From Trinickia acidisoli (GTDB taxonomy: Bacteria > Pseudomonadota > Gammaproteobacteria > Burkholderiales > Burkholderiaceae), in the NCBI RefSeq assembly GCF_017315725.1, contig NZ_JAFLRG010000001.1, positions 2,356,001 through 2,420,000 on the forward strand: a stretch of DNA of 64,000 nucleotides, read 5' to 3'. The notes beneath the pieces were generated by a model. That model did not search any database, was not told where the DNA came from, and saw nothing but the letters and a program-made list of their open reading frames with translations. The first letter of the stretch is position 1; the number at the start of each line of letters is the position of its first letter. The translations under genes and the position numbers were made by a program. Of the stretch, positions 18,024 to 26,497 are shown piece by piece.

Positions 18024-18409
18024 CTAGATGGGCCGAGTGCACGCCTCGAGCCATGCCTTCCCCGCACCCGATACATGCGGACTGACACGCGCGCGCACCA
18101 TGTCGTGATAAGCATTCAGCCACGCTCGCTCGTCATCGCGCAGCAAATTCGTGGCAATGCGACGGATGTCGATCGGACACAGCGTCAAGGTTTCGAATTC
18201 GAGAAAATCACCGAACTCAGTTTTGGCTGCCGCGCGATTCAGAACCAGATTTTCTATTCTGATCCCCCACTTGTTCGGGCGGCAAACACCAGGCTCGATC
18301 GACGTCACCATCCCCTCTTCCATCGCAGTCCAAGGCTCGGCCGCGGCATGCTACGTAGCTGCGCTAGCCGGTCCGCAATGGAAGACGTTTCAGGCAGTCG
18401 CACGTTCAT
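18024..18409 (-). pseudogene. Xaa-Pro aminopeptidase (PepP) remnant with large internal deletion
   Basis: The minus strand carries an intact aminopeptidase P C-terminus (18323 to 18024): EEGMVTSIEPGVCRP, GIRIENLVLN, FLEFETLTLCPIDIRR, ending WLEACTRPI. Just upstream, in another frame, an ATG at 18409 opens MNVRLPETSSIADRLAQLRSM, which resembles the start of the same enzyme and then hits a stop after the junction near 18340. Full-length PepP is about 600 residues, so some 470 codons are missing. The metal-binding residues would be mostly in the lost part, so the product cannot be active. It lies directly behind pepN on the same strand and may once have been the last gene of the peptide-uptake operon. 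Confidence 0.8.
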
Positions 18410-18498
18410 CAGCGAACGCTCCATTCGCGATAACAGACGGGACTCAATTGCCGCTCCTTGTACGAGTGCATCATCGATAACCTGTCGAGGTTCGTTAA

Positions 18499-21189
18499 TT
18501 AAACCAATGCCTTTTGAACGATTTCACGAACGTCGAGGGACCTGGCGTTCAGCTCCACTTGTTCGAGCGCAGTGCGCATCTGGGCACTCAGCACCGGCGT
18601 AAAGCGGCGCCATAATTCGAGCGTCCGTGCGAGGCGCGCCGCAACCTGCGGATTGATCGCGTCGAGCGCGAGTACCTGTTCGACCCAGAAGGCGTAGCCC
18701 GACCCGTCCGTTGCGTGGAATTGCGACGGATTGGCCCCACAGAAACTCGAGATCAGCGCGCGAGCACGATTGGGGTTCTTGAGCGTGAATGCGCGATGGT
18801 GCGTCAGCGCGCGTACGACGTCGATGACGGGGCATTGAGCGTGGCCACGCTGCGTGGCTTGAAGCGCAAACCACTTATCGATCACGAGCGGATCGTGTTC
18901 GAAGCGCGTGTAAAAGTCATCGAGCGGTCGATTCGCAACGTCATCGCCTGTGCCGGCTGCGGCGTTCAGCAAAGCGGACAGCGCACCGATTCGATCCGTC
19001 ATGTTGTTCGCCATGTCGTATTGCCTCGTTGCAAGCCGCACCGCATCCGCGGGATCGTCGAGTTCCGAAAGGTACGCAAGCGCGGAACACTTCAGCGCAC
19101 GGCGACCCGCGGCTTCGGCCGTAGCCTCGTAGACGCCAGGCGTCAGGTGCCGCTCGTAGGTTGCGAGCCACGCTTCCCTCAGCGCCTGCCCCAAGCGCTG
19201 ACGCACATATCGCCGCGCCGCGTGCACGGCAGCCGGGTCGGACACCGCCATCCGTTCCGCGAGGTAGATCTCCGTGGGCAACGTCAATGACAACGCACGA
19301 AACGACGGCGAGAGCGATTCGTCGGTCAGCACGCTACGGAATGCATTGATCAGCGTGTCGCTCATCTCGAGCGATCGTGCCTGCCTCACTTGTTCCGCAA
19401 GCGCGAGCAGTTCGCGCGTCGCCAGGCGCTGTCCCGCTTCCCAACGATTGAACGGATCGCTATCGTGAGCGAGCAGGAATGCCAGTTCATCGTTGCCGTA
19501 GTCGTATTCGACGATCACCGGCGCCGAGAAATTGCGCAGTAGCGACGGCAGCGGCTTCTCGGGTATATCGACAAACGTGAAGCACTGTTCGGCCTGCGCG
19601 AGTTCCAACACGCGCGTCGTCCCGCGCGCTTCCGTCTCGCCCTCGAGTCGCAGCGGGACATCCGCACCGTCTCGCCCAACGAGACCAATGGAAAATGGAA
19701 TGAGCAGCGGCTCACGTTGCGTTGCGCGCGCAGCCGGTGAAGCATCGCCGTATTCCTGGGCGAGCGTGACGCCGTAGAGCCGGGTGGCATCGTCATAGTG
19801 CGTCGTCACGCGTACGCGTGGTGTGCCCGCTTGACTATACCAACGCTCGAATTGCGAGAAGTCGCGCCCGTTGGCATCGGCCATCGCGAGCCGGAAGTCG
19901 TCACAAGTCACGGCCTGGCCGTCATGCCGTTGGAAGTAAAGATCCATGCCCTTGCGAAAGCCACCCTCGCCGACCAACGTCTGATACATGCGAACGACTT
20001 CCGCGCCCTTTCTATAGACCGTCGCCGTGTAGAAGTTGTTGATCTCGACATAACGCTCGGGACGTACCGGATGCGCCATCGGCCCGGCATCCTCGCCGAA
20101 CTGCATCTGGCGCAAGATGCACACGTCCTCGATGCGCTTCGTCGCGCGCGCGGCCTCGCTCTCATTTCCGCCCGCCACCGCGGCGGAAAACGCTTGATCG
20201 CGAAATACCGTCAAACCTTCCTTGAGACTCAATTGGAACCAGTCGCGGCAAGTCACGCGATTGCCGGTCCAATTGTGGAAATACTCATGACCGACAATGG
20301 ACTCGATGTTGGCGAAATCGGTGTCGGTCGCGGTTTCCGGGTTCGCCAAAACGCACTTCGTGTTGAAGATGTTCAGCCCTTTGTTCTCCATCGCACCCAT
20401 GTTGAAGTCGCTCACGGCGACGATCATGAAGCGATCGAGATCGAGCTCTAGACCGAAACACACTTCGTCCCAACGGATTGCGCGAATCAAGGAATCCATC
20501 GCGTGGCCCGTCTTGTCCAAGTCCTGCGGCTCCACCCACACCTGCAACAATTTTTCCTTTCCGGAGCCCGTCTTGATGCGTGCCTCGCGTGCAACGAGTT
20601 TGCCCGCAACGAGCGCGAAGAGATAACTCGGCTTCTTGAACGGGTCTTCCCATTTTGCGTAATGCCGGCCTTCGGGGAGATCCCCCTGATCGAGTAAGTT
20701 CCCGTTCGATAGCAGTACCGGATAGGCGCTCTTCTCCGCCCGCAGCGTGACGGTATAGACGGACATGACGTCTGGGCGATCGAGGAACCACGTAATGCGC
20801 CGAAAACCCTGCGCTTCGCACTGCGTGAAGAAATTGCCACCCGACACGTAAAGGCCCATCAGCGTCGTGTTGGCTGCCGGATGACACGTGCCGGTGACAG
20901 TAAGCTCGAAACAATCCGGTACGTCGTACACCGTGAGTCCGCGCTCGTGTACACGCACGTTCACGTTTGGATGACCATCAACCGCCGCGCGAATGAATTC
21001 GAGTTGTTCCCCTGCCAGTTCGAGGTTCGATGCGCGTACGACAGTGGGATTACGGCGCACACGCATCGTGTTCCGGACGACGGTGCGCTCCGGCGTGAGA
21101 TCGAATTCGAGGTCGACGGTGTCGATCAGGAAGGCGGGCGGCGTATAGTCGGCGCGCCGAGTGGCCGGAGGCGTAGCGCTAATAGACAT
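18499..21189 (-). CDS. pepN: Aminopeptidase N (M1 zinc metallopeptidase)
   Basis: I place the start at the ATG at 21189 (MSISATPPATRR), giving 896 residues, the usual length for proteobacterial PepN; an in-frame ATG at 21219 is possible. It removes N-terminal residues from peptides in the cytoplasm. The substrate-anchoring motif MGAMENKGLN is near residue 263, and the zinc site HEYFHNWTGNR near residue 299 gives HExxH followed by the third ligand Glu about 19 residues on. It is separated from the dioxygenase-like gene by a hairpin at 21239-21259, yet keeps the same direction as all upstream genes. Its neighbourhood of TldD/TldE and a PepP remnant suggests service in breakdown of imported peptides; it may alternatively be the housekeeping copy. 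Confidence 0.95.
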   Translation of the reverse strand: MSISATPPATRRADYTPPAFLIDTVDLEFDLTPERTVVRNTMRVRRNPTVVRASNLELAGEQLEFIRAAVDGHPNVNVRVHERGLTVYDVPDCFELTVTGTCHPAANTTLMGLYVSGGNFFTQCEAQGFRRITWFLDRPDVMSVYTVTLRAEKSAYPVLLSNGNLLDQGDLPEGRHYAKWEDPFKKPSYLFALVAGKLVAREARIKTGSGKEKLLQVWVEPQDLDKTGHAMDSLIRAIRWDEVCFGLELDLDRFMIVAVSDFNMGAMENKGLNIFNTKCVLANPETATDTDFANIESIVGHEYFHNWTGNRVTCRDWFQLSLKEGLTVFRDQAFSAAVAGGNESEAARATKRIEDVCILRQMQFGEDAGPMAHPVRPERYVEINNFYTATVYRKGAEVVRMYQTLVGEGGFRKGMDLYFQRHDGQAVTCDDFRLAMADANGRDFSQFERWYSQAGTPRVRVTTHYDDATRLYGVTLAQEYGDASPAARATQREPLLIPFSIGLVGRDGADVPLRLEGETEARGTTRVLELAQAEQCFTFVDIPEKPLPSLLRNFSAPVIVEYDYGNDELAFLLAHDSDPFNRWEAGQRLATRELLALAEQVRQARSLEMSDTLINAFRSVLTDESLSPSFRALSLTLPTEIYLAERMAVSDPAAVHAARRYVRQRLGQALREAWLATYERHLTPGVYEATAEAAGRRALKCSALAYLSELDDPADAVRLATRQYDMANNMTDRIGALSALLNAAAGTGDDVANRPLDDFYTRFEHDPLVIDKWFALQATQRGHAQCPVIDVVRALTHHRAFTLKNPNRARALISSFCGANPSQFHATDGSGYAFWVEQVLALDAINPQVAARLARTLELWRRFTPVLSAQMRTALEQVELNARSLDVREIVQKALV

Positions 21190-21238
21190 GGATGATCGAT
21201 CAAATCGTTGCTGGGACATACACGCGCGCTTGCAAGGG

Positions 21239-21259
21239 CCGGCTAGTCATACTAGCCGG
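21239..21259 (-). terminator. 8-bp perfect hairpin overlapping the dioxygenase-like stop codon
   Basis: CCGGCTAG (21239-21246) and CTAGCCGG (21252-21259) pair perfectly around a 5-base loop. The stop codon TAG of the upstream gene is inside the stem. No U tract follows on the minus strand. It could attenuate transcription into pepN or stabilise the mRNA end of the operon. Confidence 0.45.
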
Positions 21260-21818
21260 GCAGCACGCGATTCACGTGAGTCATCGTGGCATCCCGATTC
21301 ACGCCATAGACGTGAAGTGAAACGGCTATTTCCTGACATGTGTTCCCCAATCGATGAATGTCGTGGAGACCCGGGCTCGATACCACGACGTCGCCCGGCA
21401 CCCGCTCGATGCAGTCGCGAACCACGGCCTGCTTGCTGGCTATGTCCCAACGCAGACGGTCCTCATGCAGCATGCCGTCGAGCACGACGTAACCACACCA
21501 CGTCCAGTGCGAGTGAACGGGACTGAATCCGCCCGGCCGCCAAATCAGCAGCATGACGGAAAACAACCCGTCTTCATCCGAATGCAGAAGATGCCGGCTA
21601 TACCCCTGTCCGGAGACATGGGGCAGATCATCGTCCGCAAGTCGATATTTTTCGCGAATGCTGCCAAGTACCGAGGACAACCCACTCAGCAGTTTGTCTG
21701 TCGGTAGCCCCACAAGAGATCGAATCTTGTCGGAAAAATCGGAACACTGAGTCGGAAAAGTTTCAATTATTGTCATACGCTGATTTCGCTCCGCGCCTGT
21801 GTCATGCTGCCCCACCAT
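21252..21818 (-). CDS. Cysteine dioxygenase-like cupin (thiol dioxygenase family)
   Basis: This 188-residue protein has the cupin pattern of cysteine dioxygenase type I: PVHSHWTWCGYVVLDG supplies two iron-binding His (H102, H104 from the first start) and SPGLHDIHRLGN the third (H155). CDO-family enzymes use non-haem iron and O2 to oxidise a thiol (cysteine, 3-mercaptopropionate or a related compound) to a sulfinate. Its first ATG (21818) overlaps the end of the preceding small gene by 17 bp, so translation is probably coupled; a second in-frame ATG at 21776 (MTIIETF) may be the true start. Its presence at the end of a peptide-processing operon points to thiol release from a Cys-containing peptide, which is inference. 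Confidence 0.75.
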   Translation of the reverse strand: MVGQHDTGAERNQRMTIIETFPTQCSDFSDKIRSLVGLPTDKLLSGLSSVLGSIREKYRLADDDLPHVSGQGYSRHLLHSDEDGLFSVMLLIWRPGGFSPVHSHWTWCGYVVLDGMLHEDRLRWDIASKQAVVRDCIERVPGDVVVSSPGLHDIHRLGNTCQEIAVSLHVYGVNRDATMTHVNRVLPG

Positions 21819-22230
21819 GCTGTTCCAAATATTTTGCTATGCCGTCGATCACCCTTACCGGAGCAACTTCCAGTTGAGCATCGTGATTCGTCAGCAGTCC
21901 CGCGAAAAGCCGGAACGCCTTGTTGTCGAGGCCGAACCGCCCATCCTGTCCGGCAAAGAAGGCCTCGTTCGCGACATGTTCGTAGTCGTCGAGCGAATCG
22001 AGTCCCGGCTTGCCGTACCCGAGTTCGCTCAACATCCCCGCGGCCATCGCGACTCTCATCAGAATCTGAAGTGCCATCAAAGACCCGGCACCGGCACGCA
22101 ACGCCTCCAGTTGAAGGTGATACTCCAACGACAGCACGTCCCGAATCGGCTTCGGCAAAGGCAACAACTCCGTTTTGATCGCTCTTTGCTCACGATTGGA
22201 TTGGCTGAGGCGATAAGTCCAATTTTTCAC
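21802..22230 (-). CDS. Conserved-looking 142-residue protein of unknown function
   Basis: I do not recognise this family with confidence. The protein is mostly helical in character, with a central hydrophobic helix (SLMALQILMRVAMAAGMLSELGYG) and an acidic C-terminal half (DSLDDYEHVANEAFFAG). A motif LEYHLQLEALRAGAGS faintly recalls small Burkholderia hypothetical proteins that have been annotated, on weak grounds, as Fis-like. It has no signal peptide. It sits 36 bp behind tldD and overlaps the dioxygenase-like gene, so it belongs to the same transcript. It could be an adaptor or chaperone for the neighbouring enzymes, but nothing in the sequence proves that. Confidence 0.7.
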   Translation of the reverse strand: MKNWTYRLSQSNREQRAIKTELLPLPKPIRDVLSLEYHLQLEALRAGAGSLMALQILMRVAMAAGMLSELGYGKPGLDSLDDYEHVANEAFFAGQDGRFGLDNKAFRLFAGLLTNHDAQLEVAPVRVIDGIAKYLEQHGGAA

Positions 22231-22266
22231 TTTCTCACTACCGATGCGTCGCAGATTCGATAGCGG

Positions 22267-23745
22267 CTACGCCGTCCCGCCGACGGTCATTTCATCGACC
22301 CGCACAGTCGGTTGACCAACGCCCACCGGCACCGATTGCCCCGCCTTACCGCAGGTTGCCCTGCCGGTGTCGAGTTCGAGGTCATTTCCGACCAGGCTAA
22401 TTTTCCGGATGGTTTCGGGCCCATTGCCGGTAATCGTCGCCCCTTTGACAGGCACCGTGATCTTCCCGTTTTCGATGAGATAGGCTTCGGACGCTTCGAA
22501 AACGAACTGGCCGCTCGTGATATCGACTTGCCCGCCTTCAAGACCGGCGACGTAAATTCCGCTTCTTACCGACTCGACGATTTCCTTCGGGTCACGCTCG
22601 CCGTTCAACATGAAAGTGTTCGTCATTCGCGGCATCGGCAGCACGGCATACCCTTCGCGGCGGCCGTTGCCCGTTGCCTTCATCCCCATCAGCCGTGCAC
22701 TCAACGAGTCTTGCATATAGCCGCACAACACGCCGTTCTCGATCAACGCGGTGCGCTGCGTCGGACACCCTTCATCGTCGATATTCAACGAACCGCGCCT
22801 GCCGTGAAGCGTTCCGTCGTCGACGATCGTGACGCTTTCGGGGGCAACTCTCTCGCCGAGGCGCCCAGCAAACGCCGATGTACCCCGACGAATCCCATCC
22901 GCTTCCAGCCCGTGCCCCACGGCTTCGTGTAGCAGCACGCCATTCCAGCCGGGACCGACGACAACGGTCATTTTTCCGGCAGGAGCCGGCCGCGACTCGA
23001 GTTTCATCAGCGCCGCATCCACTCGACCATCGATAAACGTGCGCAACGCCTCGTCAGTCCAAGTTTGCACGCTGTATCGCCCGCCGATCCCTCCACTCGC
23101 ACTCTCCAGCCGCGTGCCCGATTTGACGCGGACATTGATCGAGAGGACGAGAAGCGGGCGCACGTCTCCCGAACTGAGTCCATCGCACCGGGCAATCCAG
23201 ATCGTTTCATACGTGGCGCTGAGCATCGCATTCACTTCGATAACCCGTGAGTCGCGAGACCGAGCCCACTGATCGACCTTTTTCAGAAGCGCGATCTTCT
23301 CGGCCGCTTCGATCGCCCCCAAAGGATCGCGTGCCTCGTAAAAGGAATGCGCAAACGGGGATTGCGTAGCCTGATGAGCGAAAGCGATGTTCGATGGCGC
23401 CTCCGCGCCGCGGACCTGCATGGAAACGCGTCGAAGCGAATCCGCGTCGATCCGCTGCGCGCTGGCAAACGTCGCCTCTTCGCCCCTCATCACGCGAACG
23501 CCGAATCCGGAATCGCAGCGGAACGAACCGCCACGAACGGCCCCGCCCTCCAACGACCACGATTCCGCACTCGTCTCTTGCAGAAAAATGTCCGCGAAAT
23601 TCCCGCCTGCACCCATCGCAAGCGTCAATGCCGAAGCAAGCTGCGCTTCGTCGATCCCGTGCCTTTCCAGCAGTGCGACGCGAGCCAGAGAGCGAACACC
23701 TCCGATTGCAGCCGGCTGCGTGCTCAGGTCTAAACCGTACTTCAT
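22267..23745 (-). CDS. tldD: TldD-type metalloprotease subunit
   Basis: This 492-residue protein belongs to the PmbA/TldD family. The catalytic zinc motif HEAVGHGLEAD (HExxxH) lies near residue 275 and the C-terminal domain carries the conserved GLEGGQVDITSGQFVFEAS and NGPETIRKIS segments. TldD and TldE form a heterodimer whose proteolytic tunnel accepts unfolded peptides; in E. coli it matures microcin B17 and degrades the CcdA antitoxin. Only TldD has the zinc ligands. The gene is 3 bp downstream of tldE, an unusual adjacent arrangement compared with the scattered housekeeping copies in most proteobacteria, which suggests a dedicated pair for this locus. Confidence 0.9.
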   Translation of the reverse strand: MKYGLDLSTQPAAIGGVRSLARVALLERHGIDEAQLASALTLAMGAGGNFADIFLQETSAESWSLEGGAVRGGSFRCDSGFGVRVMRGEEATFASAQRIDADSLRRVSMQVRGAEAPSNIAFAHQATQSPFAHSFYEARDPLGAIEAAEKIALLKKVDQWARSRDSRVIEVNAMLSATYETIWIARCDGLSSGDVRPLLVLSINVRVKSGTRLESASGGIGGRYSVQTWTDEALRTFIDGRVDAALMKLESRPAPAGKMTVVVGPGWNGVLLHEAVGHGLEADGIRRGTSAFAGRLGERVAPESVTIVDDGTLHGRRGSLNIDDEGCPTQRTALIENGVLCGYMQDSLSARLMGMKATGNGRREGYAVLPMPRMTNTFMLNGERDPKEIVESVRSGIYVAGLEGGQVDITSGQFVFEASEAYLIENGKITVPVKGATITGNGPETIRKISLVGNDLELDTGRATCGKAGQSVPVGVGQPTVRVDEMTVGGTA

Positions 23746-23748
23746 ATC

Positions 23749-25107
23749 TCAGGCTCCCCCCACCTTCATGGTTTCGATCAGCCAGGATCCCGACGTCGAT
23801 GATCCTCGAGTGATCGTATCGTTGCCGATTGCCTGCAACCCGCTAAACATCTCCCTCAGATTCGATGCGAGTGTGATGCCGGCCACCGGAAACTGAATCA
23901 CTCCGTTTTCTACCCAGAAGCCTTTCGCCGCACGCGAGAAATCGCCGGTCAAACGATTCACGCCGCCACCGACCATCTCCGTCACGACGAGCCCGCGGCT
24001 CAGCTTTTTGAGCATGCCGGTGAAATCGTCGCCGTTCGCAGTCAACGTGCTTCCAACCTCGAGGTTATGCGGCCCGTAGCCATTGCCTGTCGGTTGCACC
24101 CCTAAGCGACGCGCGGCATAAAGACCCAAGAAGTACCCTTGCAGGCAACCGTCTTTCACCACCATTCGCCGAGATCCAGGAATACCGTCGCTGTCGAAGC
24201 AGCGGCTTCCCATTGCACGTTTCAAGAATGGATCTTCACGAACTCGAACGTGCTTGGGAAACAGCGCCGCCCCAAGACGATCTTTCAGAAATGAACCCGT
24301 TCGATAAAGCGCGTCACCCGACGACGCCGCGACAAACTCATTGAGAAGCGCTAGCGCAGCCGTCGGTTCGAATAAAACGGCGCATTGCTGCGTCGGAATT
24401 TGCCTGGCGTTCAAGGCACTCGTCGCACGCTCGGCTGCGACTACGCCAATCTCTTCGGGCCTTGGAAGGTCATCGAACGCACGAGCAGAGTGACTCCAAA
24501 ATCCAATCTGCTTTTCTCCGACGCCGGAAGCAACGGGCGCGCAGGAGATCGAATGCGCAGACCACGGGGCACTCCCGGAGAATCCAACCGAGGTGGCAAG
24601 CAGCGATACCCCCGAAACCGTTTGCACGCTTGCGCCATTCGATGTTTGAATCGACGCATCATGCGCAAACGCGGCACACTCCGCGCGTTGCGCATAGGAG
24701 GCCATATCGTCGAGTGTCGATTCCAGCGGATGGTATGAATCGAGATCGGGGAAGGTATTCGCCAACTGCAACGCGTCCGCGAGTCCTGCCGCCGAATCGA
24801 CTGCCGTCACATTCGTAATCTCCAGCGCGGCTCGGACCGCTTTCGCCAGCCCTTCTCGCGACAAATCCGACGAACTCGTCGAAGCGCGCTTGCCCGCTCG
24901 ATAGACAGTAATCGTAATTTCAGAAGCGAGACGGAAACTCCTTTCGGTCGGCACCCGATTTCTTACCATTGCGGCGCGCGATTCGGAGTGCGCCGCCTCG
25001 ACACGCGCACCTTCCGCGCCAGCGCCGCGTGCGAGTTCGAGCGCGCATGCCGCGGCATCGCTCAACTCCGACGTCACGGCGCGCAACTGCATACCGCCAG
25101 CCTGCAT
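23749..25107 (-). CDS. tldE: TldE/PmbA-type metalloprotease partner subunit
   Basis: This 452-residue protein is the non-catalytic partner in the TldD/TldE family. The family fold is visible (VNRLTGDFSRAAKGFWVENG near the C-terminus; GSCLQGYFLGLYAARRLG-like segment in the middle) while the HExxxH zinc motif of TldD is absent, as expected of TldE. It starts at the ATG at 25107 and is followed after 3 bp by tldD, so both are made together. In E. coli the TldE subunit closes the tunnel and limits access to flexible peptides. Its linkage to a peptide-type ABC transporter and TonB machinery suggests the substrate enters from outside. Confidence 0.88.
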   Translation of the reverse strand: MQAGGMQLRAVTSELSDAAACALELARGAGAEGARVEAAHSESRAAMVRNRVPTERSFRLASEITITVYRAGKRASTSSSDLSREGLAKAVRAALEITNVTAVDSAAGLADALQLANTFPDLDSYHPLESTLDDMASYAQRAECAAFAHDASIQTSNGASVQTVSGVSLLATSVGFSGSAPWSAHSISCAPVASGVGEKQIGFWSHSARAFDDLPRPEEIGVVAAERATSALNARQIPTQQCAVLFEPTAALALLNEFVAASSGDALYRTGSFLKDRLGAALFPKHVRVREDPFLKRAMGSRCFDSDGIPGSRRMVVKDGCLQGYFLGLYAARRLGVQPTGNGYGPHNLEVGSTLTANGDDFTGMLKKLSRGLVVTEMVGGGVNRLTGDFSRAAKGFWVENGVIQFPVAGITLASNLREMFSGLQAIGNDTITRGSSTSGSWLIETMKVGGA

Positions 25108-25170
25108 AAATTCGCTCCACTATTTAAGCAATCGATCGCAGCGCCCCTATGAGCGCGCTGCGGGAAGATC

Positions 25171-26394
25171 TCAAGCGAATTGGCGGGTCAGGTCGATCAA
25201 CAGATCCCCGATCGCTTGGCCCATCTCCTTCATCGCTCGATTCCCTTCGCGATAGTGAGCGTGGAAACGGTGCACGAGATCAGGATCGACTGCTTCGATC
25301 GCCTGCATCATCGCCTCGCCGCGCGGCGATTCCGTGCCTTGCTCAGTCGCCCGCGCCGCGATTTCTCCGGCTAATTGCGCAACCCGTGCGTCATCCATCG
25401 AGGTCCAGTTGCAGCTATCTTGAAGCCGCTTCCACACAAATGAACTAACGGCGAAAACCAGGTCGCCCAACATGTCCGGATCTTTGGACAACACCGACGA
25501 TGCACTCTCCAACATATGCGCGAGTCTTCCGCGGCTTTTATCACTGGCATCGGAGGCAATATCCGCACATGCTTTCTTAACCTTCGCCCAGCTTGATTCC
25601 ACGCCGCCGGCGTCAGCGGTTTCAGCACGATGCAAAGCAACCAACTCGTCACGAATCTCGAGCAACGCTGAGTCGCCACCCAACAAATCGGCGACCATCG
25701 GGCTCTCGAGCAGATGAACGAGAAGTTGGCCGGGAAGCTTGGACAAGTCGGCTCCGACAGGTACGCTCTCCAGCCATTCGGCTACAAATAGCGCGCCGTT
25801 GATACGAGTCTCGCGGTAAGTCGACAGCGTTTCGACGATCGACACGACTTCAGCCGGCATACCGAGCTTGCGCGCGCAGTCATCGGGATAGGCCTCGCCC
25901 GTCACGAAACCGAGCGCGCTATTGATCTGCCCGTCCCACATGTTCTCGTTCGGCGCTGCCTGCTTTCGCGTAAGGTACCCACGCAAACGATCGAGGTCGG
26001 TCGCCTTCGCTTGCGGATTGCCGCCGAACGCGCTGAGCTTGATGGCGGGACGGGCCAATTCCGTTACCGTCCCTAGGTGAGCATCGAGAAATCCCGCGAG
26101 TTGGGCAGCGGAACGATTGCCGACAACCCGCCCCAGTTCGTGACCGTCTTTCAGAAGAATCAACGTCGGAATACCTCTCACGCCGAATCGGTCGCGCGCC
26201 GATGCGTGCTCGTCGACGTTGATCTTCACGAAATCGACCTCTCCCTTGAAGCTCTCGCTCACTTTTTCGAGCGTCGGAGCGAGGGCCTTGCACGGTCCAC
26301 ACCATTCGGCCCAGAAGTCGACCAGCACAGGGCGACTGTTCGCGATCACATCCGCGTCGAAACTCGCTTCGGTCACGCTCCTCAAATTACTCAT
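25171..26394 (-). CDS. Thioredoxin fused to an unknown ~300-residue C-terminal domain
   Basis: The ATG at 26394 follows AAAGGACA; product 407 residues. Residues 1-105 are a canonical thioredoxin with active site WCGPC (C32, C35) and cis-Pro in RGIPTLILL. Residues ~106-407 are helical in character, contain three scattered Cys and end in LLIDLTRQFA; I do not recognise them. There is no signal peptide, so the protein acts in the cytoplasm. It follows the ABC transporter gene by about 100 bp and precedes tldE by 63 bp. In this context it could reduce disulfides in a peptide before TldDE proteolysis; the extra domain might hold the peptide. CnoX/YbbN-like thioredoxins also carry helical C-termini, but theirs are TPR repeats I cannot see here. 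Confidence 0.82.
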   Translation of the reverse strand: MSNLRSVTEASFDADVIANSRPVLVDFWAEWCGPCKALAPTLEKVSESFKGEVDFVKINVDEHASARDRFGVRGIPTLILLKDGHELGRVVGNRSAAQLAGFLDAHLGTVTELARPAIKLSAFGGNPQAKATDLDRLRGYLTRKQAAPNENMWDGQINSALGFVTGEAYPDDCARKLGMPAEVVSIVETLSTYRETRINGALFVAEWLESVPVGADLSKLPGQLLVHLLESPMVADLLGGDSALLEIRDELVALHRAETADAGGVESSWAKVKKACADIASDASDKSRGRLAHMLESASSVLSKDPDMLGDLVFAVSSFVWKRLQDSCNWTSMDDARVAQLAGEIAARATEQGTESPRGEAMMQAIEAVDPDLVHRFHAHYREGNRAMKEMGQAIGDLLIDLTRQFA

Positions 26395-26497
26395 TGATTG
26401 TCCTTTCAAGGTTGTCTCTGGATTGATTCGATGCCGCCCGCACCGTCGCGCCTCACATCCGTGTGGACGGTGGCGGCGTGGGATCTAATACGATTCT

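Noticed and set aside
26441..26472. Possible hairpin between the ABC and Trx-fusion genes
   Set aside because: The paired arms are only 7 bp around an 18-base loop and no T run follows; too weak to list as a terminator.
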